A DNA stretch of 64,000 nt, from NCBI GenBank assembly GCA_001874255.1, contig MPDC01000011.1, forward strand, positions 62,001 through 126,000, in the 5' to 3' direction. The stretch comes from Alphaproteobacteria bacterium MedPE-SWcel. GTDB lineage: Bacteria > Pseudomonadota > Alphaproteobacteria > Rhodobacterales > Rhodobacteraceae. A model generated the notes under the pieces. The model had not been told where the DNA came from. It did no database searches and worked only from the letters and a program-made list of their open reading frames with translations. Positions 8,532-17,213 of this stretch are shown one piece after another (position 1 is the stretch's first letter; every line of letters begins with the position of its first letter). The translations under genes and the position numbers were made by a program.

Positions 8532-8644
8532 GCGACGCCCCCCGTTTCACGCGCGCAGGCCGCGCCCCAATTTTCGCCCGGACATGTCCGGGACCAGCCC
8601 TCTTCCCGCGTGGACTGCTGATCGCAGACACGCAGGGCAGCTAA
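8528..8644 (+). CDS. Possible small ORF between the sulfotransferase-like gene and sdhB
   Basis: A 38-codon frame whose ATG overlaps the preceding stop codon (ATGA) and which ends 15 bp before sdhB. The product is Arg/Pro-rich with no recognisable domain. It could be a real coupled small protein or simply open spacer; only its position argues for it. Confidence 0.25.
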   Translation: MSDAPRFTRAGRAPIFARTCPGPALFPRGLLIADTQGS

Positions 8645-8659
8645 GCAAGGAGACAGATC

Positions 8660-9439
8660 ATGGTCGAATTCGCACTTCCGAAAAACTCCAAGATCACCAC
8701 AGGTAAAACGTGGCCCAAGCCCGACGGTGCGACCAACGTCCGCAAGTTCCAGATCTACCGCTGGAATCCGGATGACGGAAAGAACCCGCAGGTGGACACC
8801 TATTTTCTGGACATGGACAAATGCGGCCCCATGGTTCTGGATGCGCTGATCAAGATCAAGAACGAGATTGATCCGACGCTGACTTTCCGGCGCTCTTGTC
8901 GTGAGGGGATCTGTGGATCCTGCGCGATGAACATCGGTGGCATCAACACGCTGGCCTGTATCTACGGGTTGGATGAGGTCAAGGGCGACGTGCGGATCTA
9001 CCCCCTGCCGCATATGCCGGTGGTCAAGGATCTGATCCCCGACCTGACCCATTTCTACGCCCAGCATGCCTCGATCATGCCCTGGCTCGAAACCAAGACC
9101 AACCGCCCCGCCAAGGAGTGGAAACAATCCATCGAGGACCGCAAGAAGCTCGACGGTCTGTATGAATGTGTGATGTGCGCCAGCTGCTCCACATCCTGCC
9201 CGAGCTATTGGTGGAACGGCGACCGCTACCTCGGCCCCGCCGCGCTCTTGCATGCCTACCGCTGGATCATCGACAGCCGCGACGAGGCCACGGGCGAGCG
9301 TCTGAACGAGCTGGAAGATCCGTTCAAGCTCTACCGCTGTCACACGATCATGAACTGCGCCAAGACATGCCCCAAGGGCCTGAACCCGGCCAAGGCGATT
9401 TCGCACATCAAGCAGATGATGGTCGAACGCACCGTTTGA
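8660..9439 (+). CDS. sdhB: Succinate dehydrogenase iron-sulfur subunit
   Basis: 259 residues. Cysteines for all three clusters are present: C80, C85, C88 and C100 for [2Fe-2S]; C170, C173 and C176 with C237 for [4Fe-4S]; and C180, C227 and C233 for [3Fe-4S]. It carries electrons from SdhA flavin to quinone. AAGGAG lies 8 bases before the ATG. In most relatives it follows sdhA directly or after a short spacer; here 1.9 kb with two large genes intervene. Confidence 0.97.
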   Translation: MVEFALPKNSKITTGKTWPKPDGATNVRKFQIYRWNPDDGKNPQVDTYFLDMDKCGPMVLDALIKIKNEIDPTLTFRRSCREGICGSCAMNIGGINTLACIYGLDEVKGDVRIYPLPHMPVVKDLIPDLTHFYAQHASIMPWLETKTNRPAKEWKQSIEDRKKLDGLYECVMCASCSTSCPSYWWNGDRYLGPAALLHAYRWIIDSRDEATGERLNELEDPFKLYRCHTIMNCAKTCPKGLNPAKAISHIKQMMVERTV

Positions 9440-9461
9440 TGTCCACCGCCCCGCGGATTGG

Positions 9462-9668
9462 ATGGCAGATACAGACCTCCGTGCGCCGCCTGCATGGGGG
9501 TCTTTTCACCTGTCGCGAGATCTCTCGGCCATGACTCGCGACCTGCAAGACGCCGCGGAAGACGCGGGGCAAATGGAACTGGCGCGCCGGAGAGGCGTCA
9601 GTTTTCTCGACCGTGGCGAAATCTGTCCGGTACCGGTCTGCAAAGGCGACGCATGCCGGTTTTTCTGA
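9462..9668 (+). CDS. Small hypothetical protein downstream of sdhB
   Basis: 68 residues starting 22 bp after sdhB. It is acidic in the middle (DLQDAAEDAGQMEL) and ends with a cysteine-containing tail (PVPVCKGDACRFF). No domain is recognised and the ribosome binding site is weak. Its end overlaps the next small ORF by 16 bp. Kept because it continues the operon strand without a gap, but it may not be real. Confidence 0.35.
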   Translation: MADTDLRAPPAWGSFHLSRDLSAMTRDLQDAAEDAGQMELARRRGVSFLDRGEICPVPVCKGDACRFF

Positions 9669-9850
9669 TCCTCCTCCTGCTGGGCACGCTTGGCTATATG
9701 TTCTGGCGTCGCAAGACCACGAGCCTGACCCGAGAGTGCAGATGGCGCAAAGACGGCCGCGCAGGCCAATGGCGCTGTGCCTATTGCGGCGCAGTCGACA
9801 GCGGAGAGGGCAGCCCGACCCAGTGTCGGCGGAATTGGCCAGCCCCGTGA
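9653..9850 (+). CDS. Small membrane-anchored protein with zinc-ribbon-like tail
   Basis: 65 residues. Residues 2-19 form one hydrophobic helix (PVFLILLLLGTLGYMFW) followed by arginines, so the tail should be cytoplasmic. The tail has cysteines in the pattern C-x11-C-x2-C-x12-C with a WRCAYCG element, as in small zinc ribbons. AAAGG is 6 bases before the ATG. Function unknown; last gene of the sdh transcript as far as can be seen. Confidence 0.5.
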   Translation: MPVFLILLLLGTLGYMFWRRKTTSLTRECRWRKDGRAGQWRCAYCGAVDSGEGSPTQCRRNWPAP

Positions 9851-10049
9851 CCCGCCATGCACAGAGCAAATATCACCTCTGCAAAAGATTGTGCTTGATC
9901 GACTCGGGTTTTTGCCCGATATGCGCGCCTAAGACGCCAACGCACGCGCCTCTGTCGTAAGGGTTTTCATCCCCTAGGGTTACGTAGCGACGGTAACGTC
10001 TCTGATGGAACTGAGCGGTCATATATGGCCGGGTCTTTTGGAGATGACC

Positions 10050-11222
10050 ATGAACGCAAACGTAACCGGGCCCTCGGCCCGCACAGACGTGACCTTTGTC
10101 CCTCGCCACCTGCAGTATATTGCAAACACAAAGTTCGAGCGCCCAACGCTGGTCATCGACGGCGAAGCGGTTGCGCGTCAATATGTCGACCTGGCCCGCG
10201 GTCTGGGGCGGGCGCGCATCCATTTCGCGGTAAAGGCGAACCCGGCGCCGGAAATCCTGCGTCGTCTGGTGCTGATCGGATCCAACTTTGATGCGGCCAG
10301 CCGGGTCGAGATCGAAATGTGTCGCGCCGCCGGTGCCGACGTCAGCCGGATCACATTCGGCAACACCATCAAGAAAGCCTCCGACATCGCCTATGCGCAT
10401 GCCATCGGTATCAGACATTTCGCCGCCGATGCGGTCGAGGAGCTGGAAAAGCTGGCCGAACACGCGCCCGGGGCGCATGTGTGCCTCCGTATTCTGGTGG
10501 AAGCATCCGGTGCCGACTGGCCGCTGAGCCGCAAGTTCGGCTGTGCCCCGGAGATGGCTCTGAACTTGATGGATCGCTGTGTTGCTCTGGGGCTCGTCCC
10601 GCACGGGCTATCGTTTCATGTGGGGTCGCAAACCCGTCGGCCTGAGATGTGGGCGCCCATTCTTGATCAGGTGTCCGAGGTATGGGCGGCCGCGCGGGCG
10701 GCGGGCCATGACCTGACGCTGCTGAACATCGGGGGCGGCTTCCCCGCGAGTTACCGCAGTGCCGTGATGGCCCCCACGGACTATGCCGCCGAGGTTATGG
10801 CGCAGGTCAATGCCCGTTTCCCGGACGCCGCCGAAATCATGGCAGAGCCGGGCCGGGGGCTGGTTGCCGAAGCCGGAGCGATTGCGGCCGAAGTGATGCT
10901 GGTGTCGCGCAAGAACGACAATGACCTGCATCGCTGGGTCTATCTCGATATTGGCAAATTCTCCGGCCTTGCCGAGACCATGGACGAGGCGATCCGCTAC
11001 CGGATCACCACCGATCGCGACCACGAGACGATGGGAACCTGCGTTCTGGCAGGTCCCTCCTGCGACAGCGCCGACGTCCTGTATGAAAAGCAACCGGTGC
11101 AGCTGCCGTTGGGGTTGAAATCCGGGGACCGGGTCGTGATCCACGCCTGTGGGGCCTATACCACGACCTATGCCTCCATCGGGTTCAACGGATTCCCGCC
11201 GCTGGATGTCGTAGTTCTGTGA
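10050..11222 (+). CDS. Ornithine/lysine-type PLP decarboxylase (fold type III)
   Basis: 390 residues of the eukaryotic-type ornithine decarboxylase family (Orn/DAP/Arg decarboxylase group 2). The PLP lysine is K62 in FAVKANP; HVGSQ, GGGFP and EPGR supply phosphate and substrate contacts, and a cysteine in GPSCDSADVL near residue 338 is the catalytic cysteine donated across the dimer. It makes putrescine from ornithine, possibly cadaverine from lysine. Start 10050 is chosen because GGAG is 6 bases upstream. It stands alone with its own promoter region, and DUF1989 follows after 98 bp. Confidence 0.85.
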   Translation: MNANVTGPSARTDVTFVPRHLQYIANTKFERPTLVIDGEAVARQYVDLARGLGRARIHFAVKANPAPEILRRLVLIGSNFDAASRVEIEMCRAAGADVSRITFGNTIKKASDIAYAHAIGIRHFAADAVEELEKLAEHAPGAHVCLRILVEASGADWPLSRKFGCAPEMALNLMDRCVALGLVPHGLSFHVGSQTRRPEMWAPILDQVSEVWAAARAAGHDLTLLNIGGGFPASYRSAVMAPTDYAAEVMAQVNARFPDAAEIMAEPGRGLVAEAGAIAAEVMLVSRKNDNDLHRWVYLDIGKFSGLAETMDEAIRYRITTDRDHETMGTCVLAGPSCDSADVLYEKQPVQLPLGLKSGDRVVIHACGAYTTTYASIGFNGFPPLDVVVL

Positions 11223-11320
11223 TCTGTTGCCGGTGGGAATGACGCAGGTGGTGACGTCCGGGTCTTGTGCCCGGGCGTTTGTCGCGTTTGACTGGCGAAA
11301 ACACCACAGCCGGAGTCGCC

Positions 11321-12175
11321 ATGTCCCATCCCTCTTCTCCCCCGGCCGATGCAGAGGCCCGGCGCGCCGTTGCCCCTGTCATCTGCTACCCCACGGAGAC
11401 CCTGCCGCGCCCGGATCTGGGGCTCTATCAACGCGCCCGTGCAGGCGCCACAAAAGTTGCCGAGGTCATGGTCCCCGCGCGGGACGCCGCGGTGTTTCAG
11501 GTTGCCGCAGGTCAGTTCTTTCGCATTTCCTCCATCGAGGGGCCGCAGGTGGGGGATCTCAACCTCTGGAACCAACATGACATCTCGGAACGGTTTTATT
11601 CCGGCAAGACGCGGGCGCTGCACGGAACCCATGTGACCACCGGAGAGCGGCTATGGACCAATCTGCCCTCCTTGCGGCCAATGGCGACGATCATTGCCGA
11701 CACGCTGGAATGGTACGGGATCGATCGCTACGGCGGCTCGGTCCACGATGTGATCGGCACCCGCTGCGATCCCTACACCGGCCACCTGTTGTCCGGCGAC
11801 CCCTATCATCACTGCTGCCATTCGAACCTCACGCGCGCATTGGCCGGTCATCTGGACGTGCCGCTGCCGGAGGCTGAAGCGCATGTGCATGACGTTCTGA
11901 ACGTCTTTATGTGCACGGGATTCACGCGTGACACCGGGCAGTATTTCATGAAGGCGAGCCCGGTGCAGCCTGGTGACTATCTGGAATTCTTTGCCGAAAT
12001 CGATCTGCTGGGGGCGCTGAGTGCTTGCCCCGGCGGGGATTGTTCATCGCAACATTCCAGCGATACGGCCGCCTGTTTTCCGCTTCTCGTGGAGATCTAT
12101 GCCCCGGCGCAGGGGGCACTCGCGGGCTGGAGGCCTCCCGCACGCAACGCATATGATCGCAGCCACGGAGCCTGA
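11321..12175 (+). CDS. DUF1989 / urea carboxylase-associated family protein
   Basis: 284 residues. The DUF1989 core includes GQFFRISSIEGPQVGDLNLWN, DPYHHCCHSNL and the MCTGFTRDTGQYFMK region, with conserved His/Cys residues that may bind a metal. Members often occur near urea carboxylase, amine or amino-acid catabolic genes; the reaction is unknown. CGGAG lies 5 bases before the ATG. Placement after the decarboxylase hints at a link to arginine/ornithine metabolism, but that is inference. Confidence 0.75.
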   Translation: MSHPSSPPADAEARRAVAPVICYPTETLPRPDLGLYQRARAGATKVAEVMVPARDAAVFQVAAGQFFRISSIEGPQVGDLNLWNQHDISERFYSGKTRALHGTHVTTGERLWTNLPSLRPMATIIADTLEWYGIDRYGGSVHDVIGTRCDPYTGHLLSGDPYHHCCHSNLTRALAGHLDVPLPEAEAHVHDVLNVFMCTGFTRDTGQYFMKASPVQPGDYLEFFAEIDLLGALSACPGGDCSSQHSSDTAACFPLLVEIYAPAQGALAGWRPPARNAYDRSHGA

Positions 12176-12204
12176 GATTGCACGTGCCGGGCTGAACAAA
12201 GAAA

Positions 12205-12230
12205 GGGCCGCCCCGGTATGGAGGCGGCCC
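12205..12230 (-). terminator. Rho-independent terminator between DUF1989 gene and deoD
   Basis: GGGCCGCC at 12205-12212 pairs with GGCGGCCC at 12223-12230 around a 10-nt loop. Read on the minus strand the stem is followed by TTTCTTTG, so it best fits termination of the deoD transcript; it may also serve the convergent DUF1989 gene. Confidence 0.65.
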
Positions 12231-12299
12231 GTTTCAGAGTTTGATGGTGCTGTATTTGGCCCGAAGATTGGACCCGCGGGTGATCAGGCCGATGTCAGA

Positions 12300-13004
12300 T
12301 CAGGCAAAGGCGGCGGCGAGCGCGATTTCCACCATCTCGCCAAAGCTGCGTTCGCGGTCTTCAGAAGGCAGCGCTTCGCCGGTTTGCAAGTGATCGGAAA
12401 CCGTCAGTACCGCCAGGGCGCGACGATTGTATCGCGCCGCGACAGTATACAGTTCCGCGGCTTCCATCTCCACGCCCAATACGCCGTGCCGGACCATCTG
12501 TTCTTGCAGGTCCGGACGTTCATCATAAAAGGTGTCGGAAGAATAGATGCCGCCCACATGCGGTCGAATGCCCTGGGCCTCGGCCGCGGCAACAGCGTTG
12601 CGCAGCAAGGTCCAGTCGGCTGTTGGTGCAAAGTTCACGTCTTTGAACATGGTACTGGATGGGGTGGTGACGCTGGTTGCGGTCATCGCGATGATGACGT
12701 CACGCACCTCCACCTTGGGTTGCATCCCGCCACAAGAGCCGATGCGGATCAGTGTCTGGGCGTCGAAATCGCGGATCAATTCGTTGGTGTAAATCGACAA
12801 GGACGGCATACCCATGCCGCTGCCTTGGATCGAGACCCGGTGCCCATTCCATGTTCCTGTAAACCCGAGCATTCCGCGGACCTCGTTGACGAGGCGCACG
12901 TCGCTCAAATAAGTTTCAGCGGCCCATTTCGCGCGATAGGGATCGCCCGGCATCAGGACGGTTTCGGCGAAATCGCCCTTTTCTGCTCCAATGTGTACTG
13001 TCAC
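12300..13004 (-). CDS. deoD: Purine-nucleoside phosphorylase
   Basis: 234 residues, collinear with E. coli DeoD (hexameric PNP). Signatures include [43 protein letters not shown] and the catalytic aspartate in VSDH. It splits purine (deoxy)ribonucleosides with phosphate into base and sugar-1-phosphate. The start is GTG at 13004 with GGAG upstream. It lies 16 bp downstream of the H-NS-like gene and is probably co-transcribed with it. A BmpA-type nucleoside importer is encoded 11 kb away. Confidence 0.93.
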   Translation of the reverse strand: MTVHIGAEKGDFAETVLMPGDPYRAKWAAETYLSDVRLVNEVRGMLGFTGTWNGHRVSIQGSGMGMPSLSIYTNELIRDFDAQTLIRIGSCGGMQPKVEVRDVIIAMTATSVTTPSSTMFKDVNFAPTADWTLLRNAVAAAEAQGIRPHVGGIYSSDTFYDERPDLQEQMVRHGVLGVEMEAAELYTVAARYNRRALAVLTVSDHLQTGEALPSEDRERSFGEMVEIALAAAFA

Positions 13005-13020
13005 TTATTTACGCTCCGGT

Positions 13021-13341
13021 TCAGATTTCGAGTTCAGCGATATCCGCACCGTTGCTGAGTGCAGCATGCACCCAATGCGGTTTGCGGCCACGGCCTGTCC
13101 ACGTTTCGTCTGGGTTTTCCGGATTGCGGTATTTCGGGGTGGCCTTTGTTTTCCGCGCGGAAGATTTTCCGGGGGAGGTCAATACCTCATCCAAAGAGAA
13201 ACCATATTCAGCTGCAGCCTTCTCTGCGGCTTTCAGCGCTTCGGTGCGTTCGCGTTGTTCGGCATCTTTCAGTGCCTTTTCAACGTCCTTACGGAGCTGC
13301 AGTAGCTCTTTTCGGGACAATTCAGTCAAATCGAGGGACAT
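13021..13341 (-). CDS. H-NS histone-like family protein (HvrA-like)
   Basis: 106 residues. The N-terminal half is a heptad-rich coiled coil (ELSRKELLQLRKDVEKALKD) for oligomerisation, and the C-terminal part carries the H-NS DNA-binding signature YRNPENPDETWTGRGRKPHWV-like core. Rhodobacter HvrA and Spb are of this type and control photosynthesis or nitrogen genes. ATG at 13341 has GGAG 7 bases upstream. It is followed by deoD after 16 bp, so a nucleoid protein and a purine salvage enzyme seem to share a transcript. Confidence 0.88.
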   Translation of the reverse strand: MSLDLTELSRKELLQLRKDVEKALKDAEQRERTEALKAAEKAAAEYGFSLDEVLTSPGKSSARKTKATPKYRNPENPDETWTGRGRKPHWVHAALSNGADIAELEI

Positions 13342-13471
13342 TGTGTTACTCCATTGAATTCCAGCCACAGATTGAATTTCCGGGCTAACGCTCTTATTGC
13401 CCGAATTCTAGATGCTATTCAGCAACTAATTTACATTTGATCGTTTTTTGGCGAAATTCAGCGAAACGTGA

Positions 13472-15457
13472 TTATGGAGGTATGTTTTTTTTCGCAAGCT
13501 CCACGATATCCGTCATGATCGAATTCAGCTTGAAATCTTTTGGGGTATAGACGCGGGCGACTCCGAGATTGAGGAGTTTATCCGCATCTTCATCTGGAAT
13601 AATTCCGCCGACGACCACCGGCACGTCCTCCAGCCCGGCGTCGCGAAGGCGCGTCAGGGTGTCTTCAACCAGCGGCAAATGACTGCCTGAGAGGATCGAA
13701 AGACCAACAACATGGGCCCCGTCCTGACGCGCACGAGCGGCAAGTTCTTCGGGAGTGAGGCGAATACCCTCATAGGTGATGTCCATGCCGCAATCACGGG
13801 CCCGCACGGCGATCTGCTCGGCCCCGTTGGAGTGACCGTCCAGACCGGGCTTGCCGACCACGAATTTCAACCTCCGGCCAAGCTGATCGGAGACGGCATT
13901 GACCGCGTCGCGCAGGTCATCCAGGCCGTCGGTCTGATTTGACACCGCCCCAGAGACCCCGGTCGGCCCCCGGTAGGTTCCATAGGCTTTGCGCATTTCT
14001 TCGGCCCATTCACCGGTGGTGACGCCAGCCGCCGCCGCCTTGATCGATGCCGGCATGATGTTGGCGCCGCTCTGGGCCGCCGCGCGCAGATCCGCCAGGG
14101 CGGCTGCGACGGCCGCCGCATCGCGATCTCGGCGCCATGTGTTCAGGCGGGCGATCTGGTCCGCTTCGGTGGCGGGGTCGACGACCAGAATGCCGCCGTC
14201 CTCGGTTTCCAGCGGCGACGGCTCCCCCTCGGTCCATTTGTTGACGCCGACGACAACGGTGTCCCCCGTCTCGATCCGGTTCAGCCGCTCCGCGTTCGAA
14301 TCCACCAGGCGCGACTTCATATACTCGATGGATTGCACCGCGCCGCCCATGCCCTGCAGGGTCGCCAATTCGGCGCGGGCCCCGTCCTTCAGGGCCTCGA
14401 CCTTGGCGTCCACCACCGGATTGCCGTCAAAGAGATCGCCATATTCCAGCAAGTCCGTCTCATAGGCGAGGATTTGCTGCATGCGCATCGACCATTGCTG
14501 ATCCCAGGGCCGGGGCAGACCGAGGGCCTCGTTCCAGGCGGGCAATTGCACCGCACGGGCCCGCGCCTTCTTGGACAGGGTCACGGCCAGCATTTCGATC
14601 AGGATGCGGTAGACGTTGTTCTCCGGCTGTTGCTCGGTCAGCCCCAGCGAGTTCACCTGCACACCATAGCGGAAGCGGCGGAATTTCGAGTCCTTGACGC
14701 CATAGCGATCGCGGCAGATCTCGTCCCAGAGATCAACAAAGGCCCGCATCTTGCACAGCTCGGTGACAAAGCGGATACCGGCGTTCACAAAGAACGAAAT
14801 CCGACCGACCAGCGCCGGGAAGTCTTCGGCGGGCACCCGCGGTTGCAACTCGTCCAGCACGGCCTGGGCGGTGGCCAGGGCGAAGGCCAGTTCCTGCTCC
14901 GGTGTCGCGCCCGCTTCCTGAAGATGGTAGGAACAGACGTTCATCGGGTTCCATTTCGGGACGTGCTGATAGCAGTATTCGGCGACATCGGCGATCATCT
15001 TCAGGCTCGGCGCCGGCGGGCAGATATAGGTGCCGCGGCTCAGGTATTCCTTGATCAGGTCATTCTGCACCGTGCCCTGAAGCCGGGAAATATCGGCCCC
15101 CTGCTCCTCGGCCACCGCGATATAGAGGGCCAGCAACCAGGGCGCCGTGGCATTGATGGTCATCGAGGTGTTCATCTGGTCCAGAGGGATCTGGTCGAAC
15201 AGGTTGCGCATGTCGCCCAGATGGCAAACCGGCACGCCCACCTTGCCCACTTCGCCTTTGGCCAGCGCATGGTCACTGTCATATCCGGTCTGTGTCGGCA
15301 GATCGAAGGCGACGGACAGGCCGGTTTGCCCCTTGGCCAGATTGGCGCGATACAGCGCGTTTGACGCGCTGGCGGTGGAGTGGCCGGCGTAGGTGCGGAT
15401 CAGCCAGGGGCGATCCTTGGTGGGCTCTTGCGGGCGGTCGTTCTGCGAGAGCGGCAT
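13472..15457 (-). CDS. ecm: Ethylmalonyl-CoA mutase (B12-dependent)
   Basis: 661 residues with substrate and B12 domains in one chain. The cobalamin-binding DGH motif lies at 540-542 (GLDGHSNG), followed by SGSHL and GGIIP. A single short chain plus the ethylmalonyl-CoA pathway context favour ethylmalonyl-CoA mutase, which converts (2R)-ethylmalonyl-CoA to methylsuccinyl-CoA, over methylmalonyl-CoA mutase (over 700 residues). Start 15457 is preferred to 15469 because GAGG lies 6 bases before it. A -35/-10 pair is seen at 15535-15507. Confidence 0.9.
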   Translation of the reverse strand: MPLSQNDRPQEPTKDRPWLIRTYAGHSTASASNALYRANLAKGQTGLSVAFDLPTQTGYDSDHALAKGEVGKVGVPVCHLGDMRNLFDQIPLDQMNTSMTINATAPWLLALYIAVAEEQGADISRLQGTVQNDLIKEYLSRGTYICPPAPSLKMIADVAEYCYQHVPKWNPMNVCSYHLQEAGATPEQELAFALATAQAVLDELQPRVPAEDFPALVGRISFFVNAGIRFVTELCKMRAFVDLWDEICRDRYGVKDSKFRRFRYGVQVNSLGLTEQQPENNVYRILIEMLAVTLSKKARARAVQLPAWNEALGLPRPWDQQWSMRMQQILAYETDLLEYGDLFDGNPVVDAKVEALKDGARAELATLQGMGGAVQSIEYMKSRLVDSNAERLNRIETGDTVVVGVNKWTEGEPSPLETEDGGILVVDPATEADQIARLNTWRRDRDAAAVAAALADLRAAAQSGANIMPASIKAAAAGVTTGEWAEEMRKAYGTYRGPTGVSGAVSNQTDGLDDLRDAVNAVSDQLGRRLKFVVGKPGLDGHSNGAEQIAVRARDCGMDITYEGIRLTPEELAARARQDGAHVVGLSILSGSHLPLVEDTLTRLRDAGLEDVPVVVGGIIPDEDADKLLNLGVARVYTPKDFKLNSIMTDIVELAKKNIPP

Positions 15458-15506
15458 GATGGGCCTCATGGTTTGGTAGGTGGGTAATTTTGTTTCACTG
15501 GGGTGA

Positions 15507-15535
15507 TCTAAACTGCAATTTTAGACCCTTGTCAA
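15507..15535 (-). promoter_or_regulatory. ecm promoter with overlapping inverted repeat
   Basis: On the minus strand TTGACA (15535-15530) is followed after 17 bases by TTTAGA (15512-15507), a sigma70-like pair about 50 bp before the ecm start. The spacer and -10 contain the inverted repeat TCTAAA-N7-TTTAGA (15507-15525), placed where a repressor would block the polymerase. Confidence 0.5.
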
Positions 15536-15634
15536 TTCGCTGCGGCGCGGCAATCCGGGTGGGCCGGTTTTGCAGATGCGAAATCGCGGGCGGTCTCGCT
15601 TGTTTTGGGGGGGAGCCTCGGCCAGAGTGCGGCC

Positions 15635-17089
15635 ATGACGCAAACCGTGGAACTTCCTCTTTGGCTTTTTGTGCTGATCCTGCTGTTTGCGGTGGTCACC
15701 CTTGCCTCGCATTTCCTTTTTCCCTCCGTGCGCTGGTTCTTCCGTCGTCGGCTGGAGCGCGCGGTCGCGCGGTTGAACGAACGGCTGGAACGCCCCATTG
15801 AACCGTTCCGGCTGGCGCGCCGCTACGACATGATCCAGCGGCTGATCTATGATCCGCAGGTTGCCCAGGCGGTCTCGGATCATGCGGCCAGCCGAGGCAT
15901 TCCGGAAAACGTCGCCTTTGAGGAAGCACGCCGCTTTGCGCGGGAAATCGTCCCTTCGTTTTCCGCTTTTACCTATTTCAGCTTTGCCATCCGCGCGGCG
16001 CGACTGCTGTCCAATGCGATCTATCGGGTTCGCTTGGGCAGCTACGACGAAGGGCTGTTGCAGGTGATCGACCGGGACGCGACGGTGGTGTTTGTGATGA
16101 ACCACCGATCCAACATGGACTATGTGTTGGTGACATATCTCGTGGCAAAACGGTCGGCTTTGTCCTACGCCGTGGGCGAATGGGCGCGGGTCTGGCCGCT
16201 CAGCCGCCTGATCCGGGCGATGGGCGCCTATTTCATCCGTCGCCGCTCGCAGACCGATCTCTACCGCAATGTGCTCGCCGCCTATGTGCGTCTGGCAACC
16301 CTGGGCGGGGTCACGCAGGCGATCTTTCCCGAGGGCGGGCTCAGCCTGACCGGGGCATTGTCATCGCCGAAACACGGGCTGTTGAAGTATATCATCGACG
16401 GCAATGCGGGATCTGGCAAAGACGTGGTCTTTGTGCCGGTTGCGCTGAATTACGACCGGGTTCTCGAAGACAAGATCCTGACCAAGGCCGCCCGCGCGGG
16501 GGAGCGGCGTTTTCGCGCCCGAATCGGCGTGGTGATGTGGCGCATGCTGCGGCAACTCTGGCTTTGGGCGACGGGGCGGTATCACCGCTTTGGGGCGGCG
16601 GCCGTCACCTTCGGGCGCCCCCTCAGCCTCAGCGAGCTGCCCGCCGAGGAGGGGCGGGACCATGCGCGGTCTCTCTCGGCCGAATTGATGTACCGCATTG
16701 GCGAGGTCGTGCCCGTTCTGCCGGTGCCGCTGGTCAGCTATCTGCTGGTCACCCGTGGCGCCATGAGCGAGGCGGCATTGCGCCAGGCCGTGACAGAGAC
16801 CACAGCGCGGATGCCTTTGGCCTCTATCCACATGCCCTCTCACAGTCATGACTTCGCCGTCCAGAGCGCGCTGCAACAGCTCCGCCGCCGCCATATGCTG
16901 CGCATTTCCGGCGGAGTGATCACTCCCGAAATCGGTCAGATGGATCTTCTGCGGTTCTATGCGAATTCGATCGCGCATCTGGTGCCTGCGGCATTGGAAC
17001 CTCCGCAGCCCACGGATGGCGACGACAGACCCGAACGTCAGTTCAATGCTGCGGGTGCCAAGGAAAATTCTGCATCCGCAGGGTCATAA
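15635..17089 (+). CDS. Glycerol-3-phosphate / lysophosphatidate acyltransferase family protein
   Basis: 484 residues. One N-terminal transmembrane helix (residues about 6-30) precedes a PlsC-type acyltransferase domain with the HX4D motif HRSNMD (near residue 157) and FPEGGLSLTG, the glycerophosphate-binding block. Length and the extended C-terminal part resemble PlsB-like glycerol-3-phosphate acyltransferases rather than the 240-residue PlsC. Likely an inner-membrane phospholipid-synthesis enzyme. It is divergent from ecm and 124 bp upstream of ccr on the same strand. The ribosome binding site before 15635 is weak. Confidence 0.75.
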   Translation: MTQTVELPLWLFVLILLFAVVTLASHFLFPSVRWFFRRRLERAVARLNERLERPIEPFRLARRYDMIQRLIYDPQVAQAVSDHAASRGIPENVAFEEARRFAREIVPSFSAFTYFSFAIRAARLLSNAIYRVRLGSYDEGLLQVIDRDATVVFVMNHRSNMDYVLVTYLVAKRSALSYAVGEWARVWPLSRLIRAMGAYFIRRRSQTDLYRNVLAAYVRLATLGGVTQAIFPEGGLSLTGALSSPKHGLLKYIIDGNAGSGKDVVFVPVALNYDRVLEDKILTKAARAGERRFRARIGVVMWRMLRQLWLWATGRYHRFGAAAVTFGRPLSLSELPAEEGRDHARSLSAELMYRIGEVVPVLPVPLVSYLLVTRGAMSEAALRQAVTETTARMPLASIHMPSHSHDFAVQSALQQLRRRHMLRISGGVITPEIGQMDLLRFYANSIAHLVPAALEPPQPTDGDDRPERQFNAAGAKENSASAGS

Positions 17090-17161
17090 AATTACAATAA
17101 TCAAATAAACAGGGTTGTAATATTACCCGAACGTTTCTACTCCTTGGGGCAGACGGCGCGA

Positions 17162-17176
17162 TTCTGCAGTGCAGAA
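17162..17176. promoter_or_regulatory. Perfect palindrome upstream of ccr, shared with mcl2
   Basis: TTCTGCAGTGCAGAA is a 7-bp perfect inverted repeat around a single G, 37 bp before the ccr start. It contains CTGC-N3-GCAG, the consensus reported for the PHB regulator PhaR. A copy with one mismatch lies before mcl2 at 959-973. A second palindrome, GTAATATTAC, lies at 17117-17126. Confidence 0.55.
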
Positions 17177-17213
17177 CGACGCGCCAACCGGGATGAGACC
17201 AAGGGAGGCCGCT

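Noticed and set aside
15458-15469. Upstream start for ecm at 15469
   Set aside because: Adds four codons but lacks a ribosome binding site; GAGG fits the ATG at 15457.
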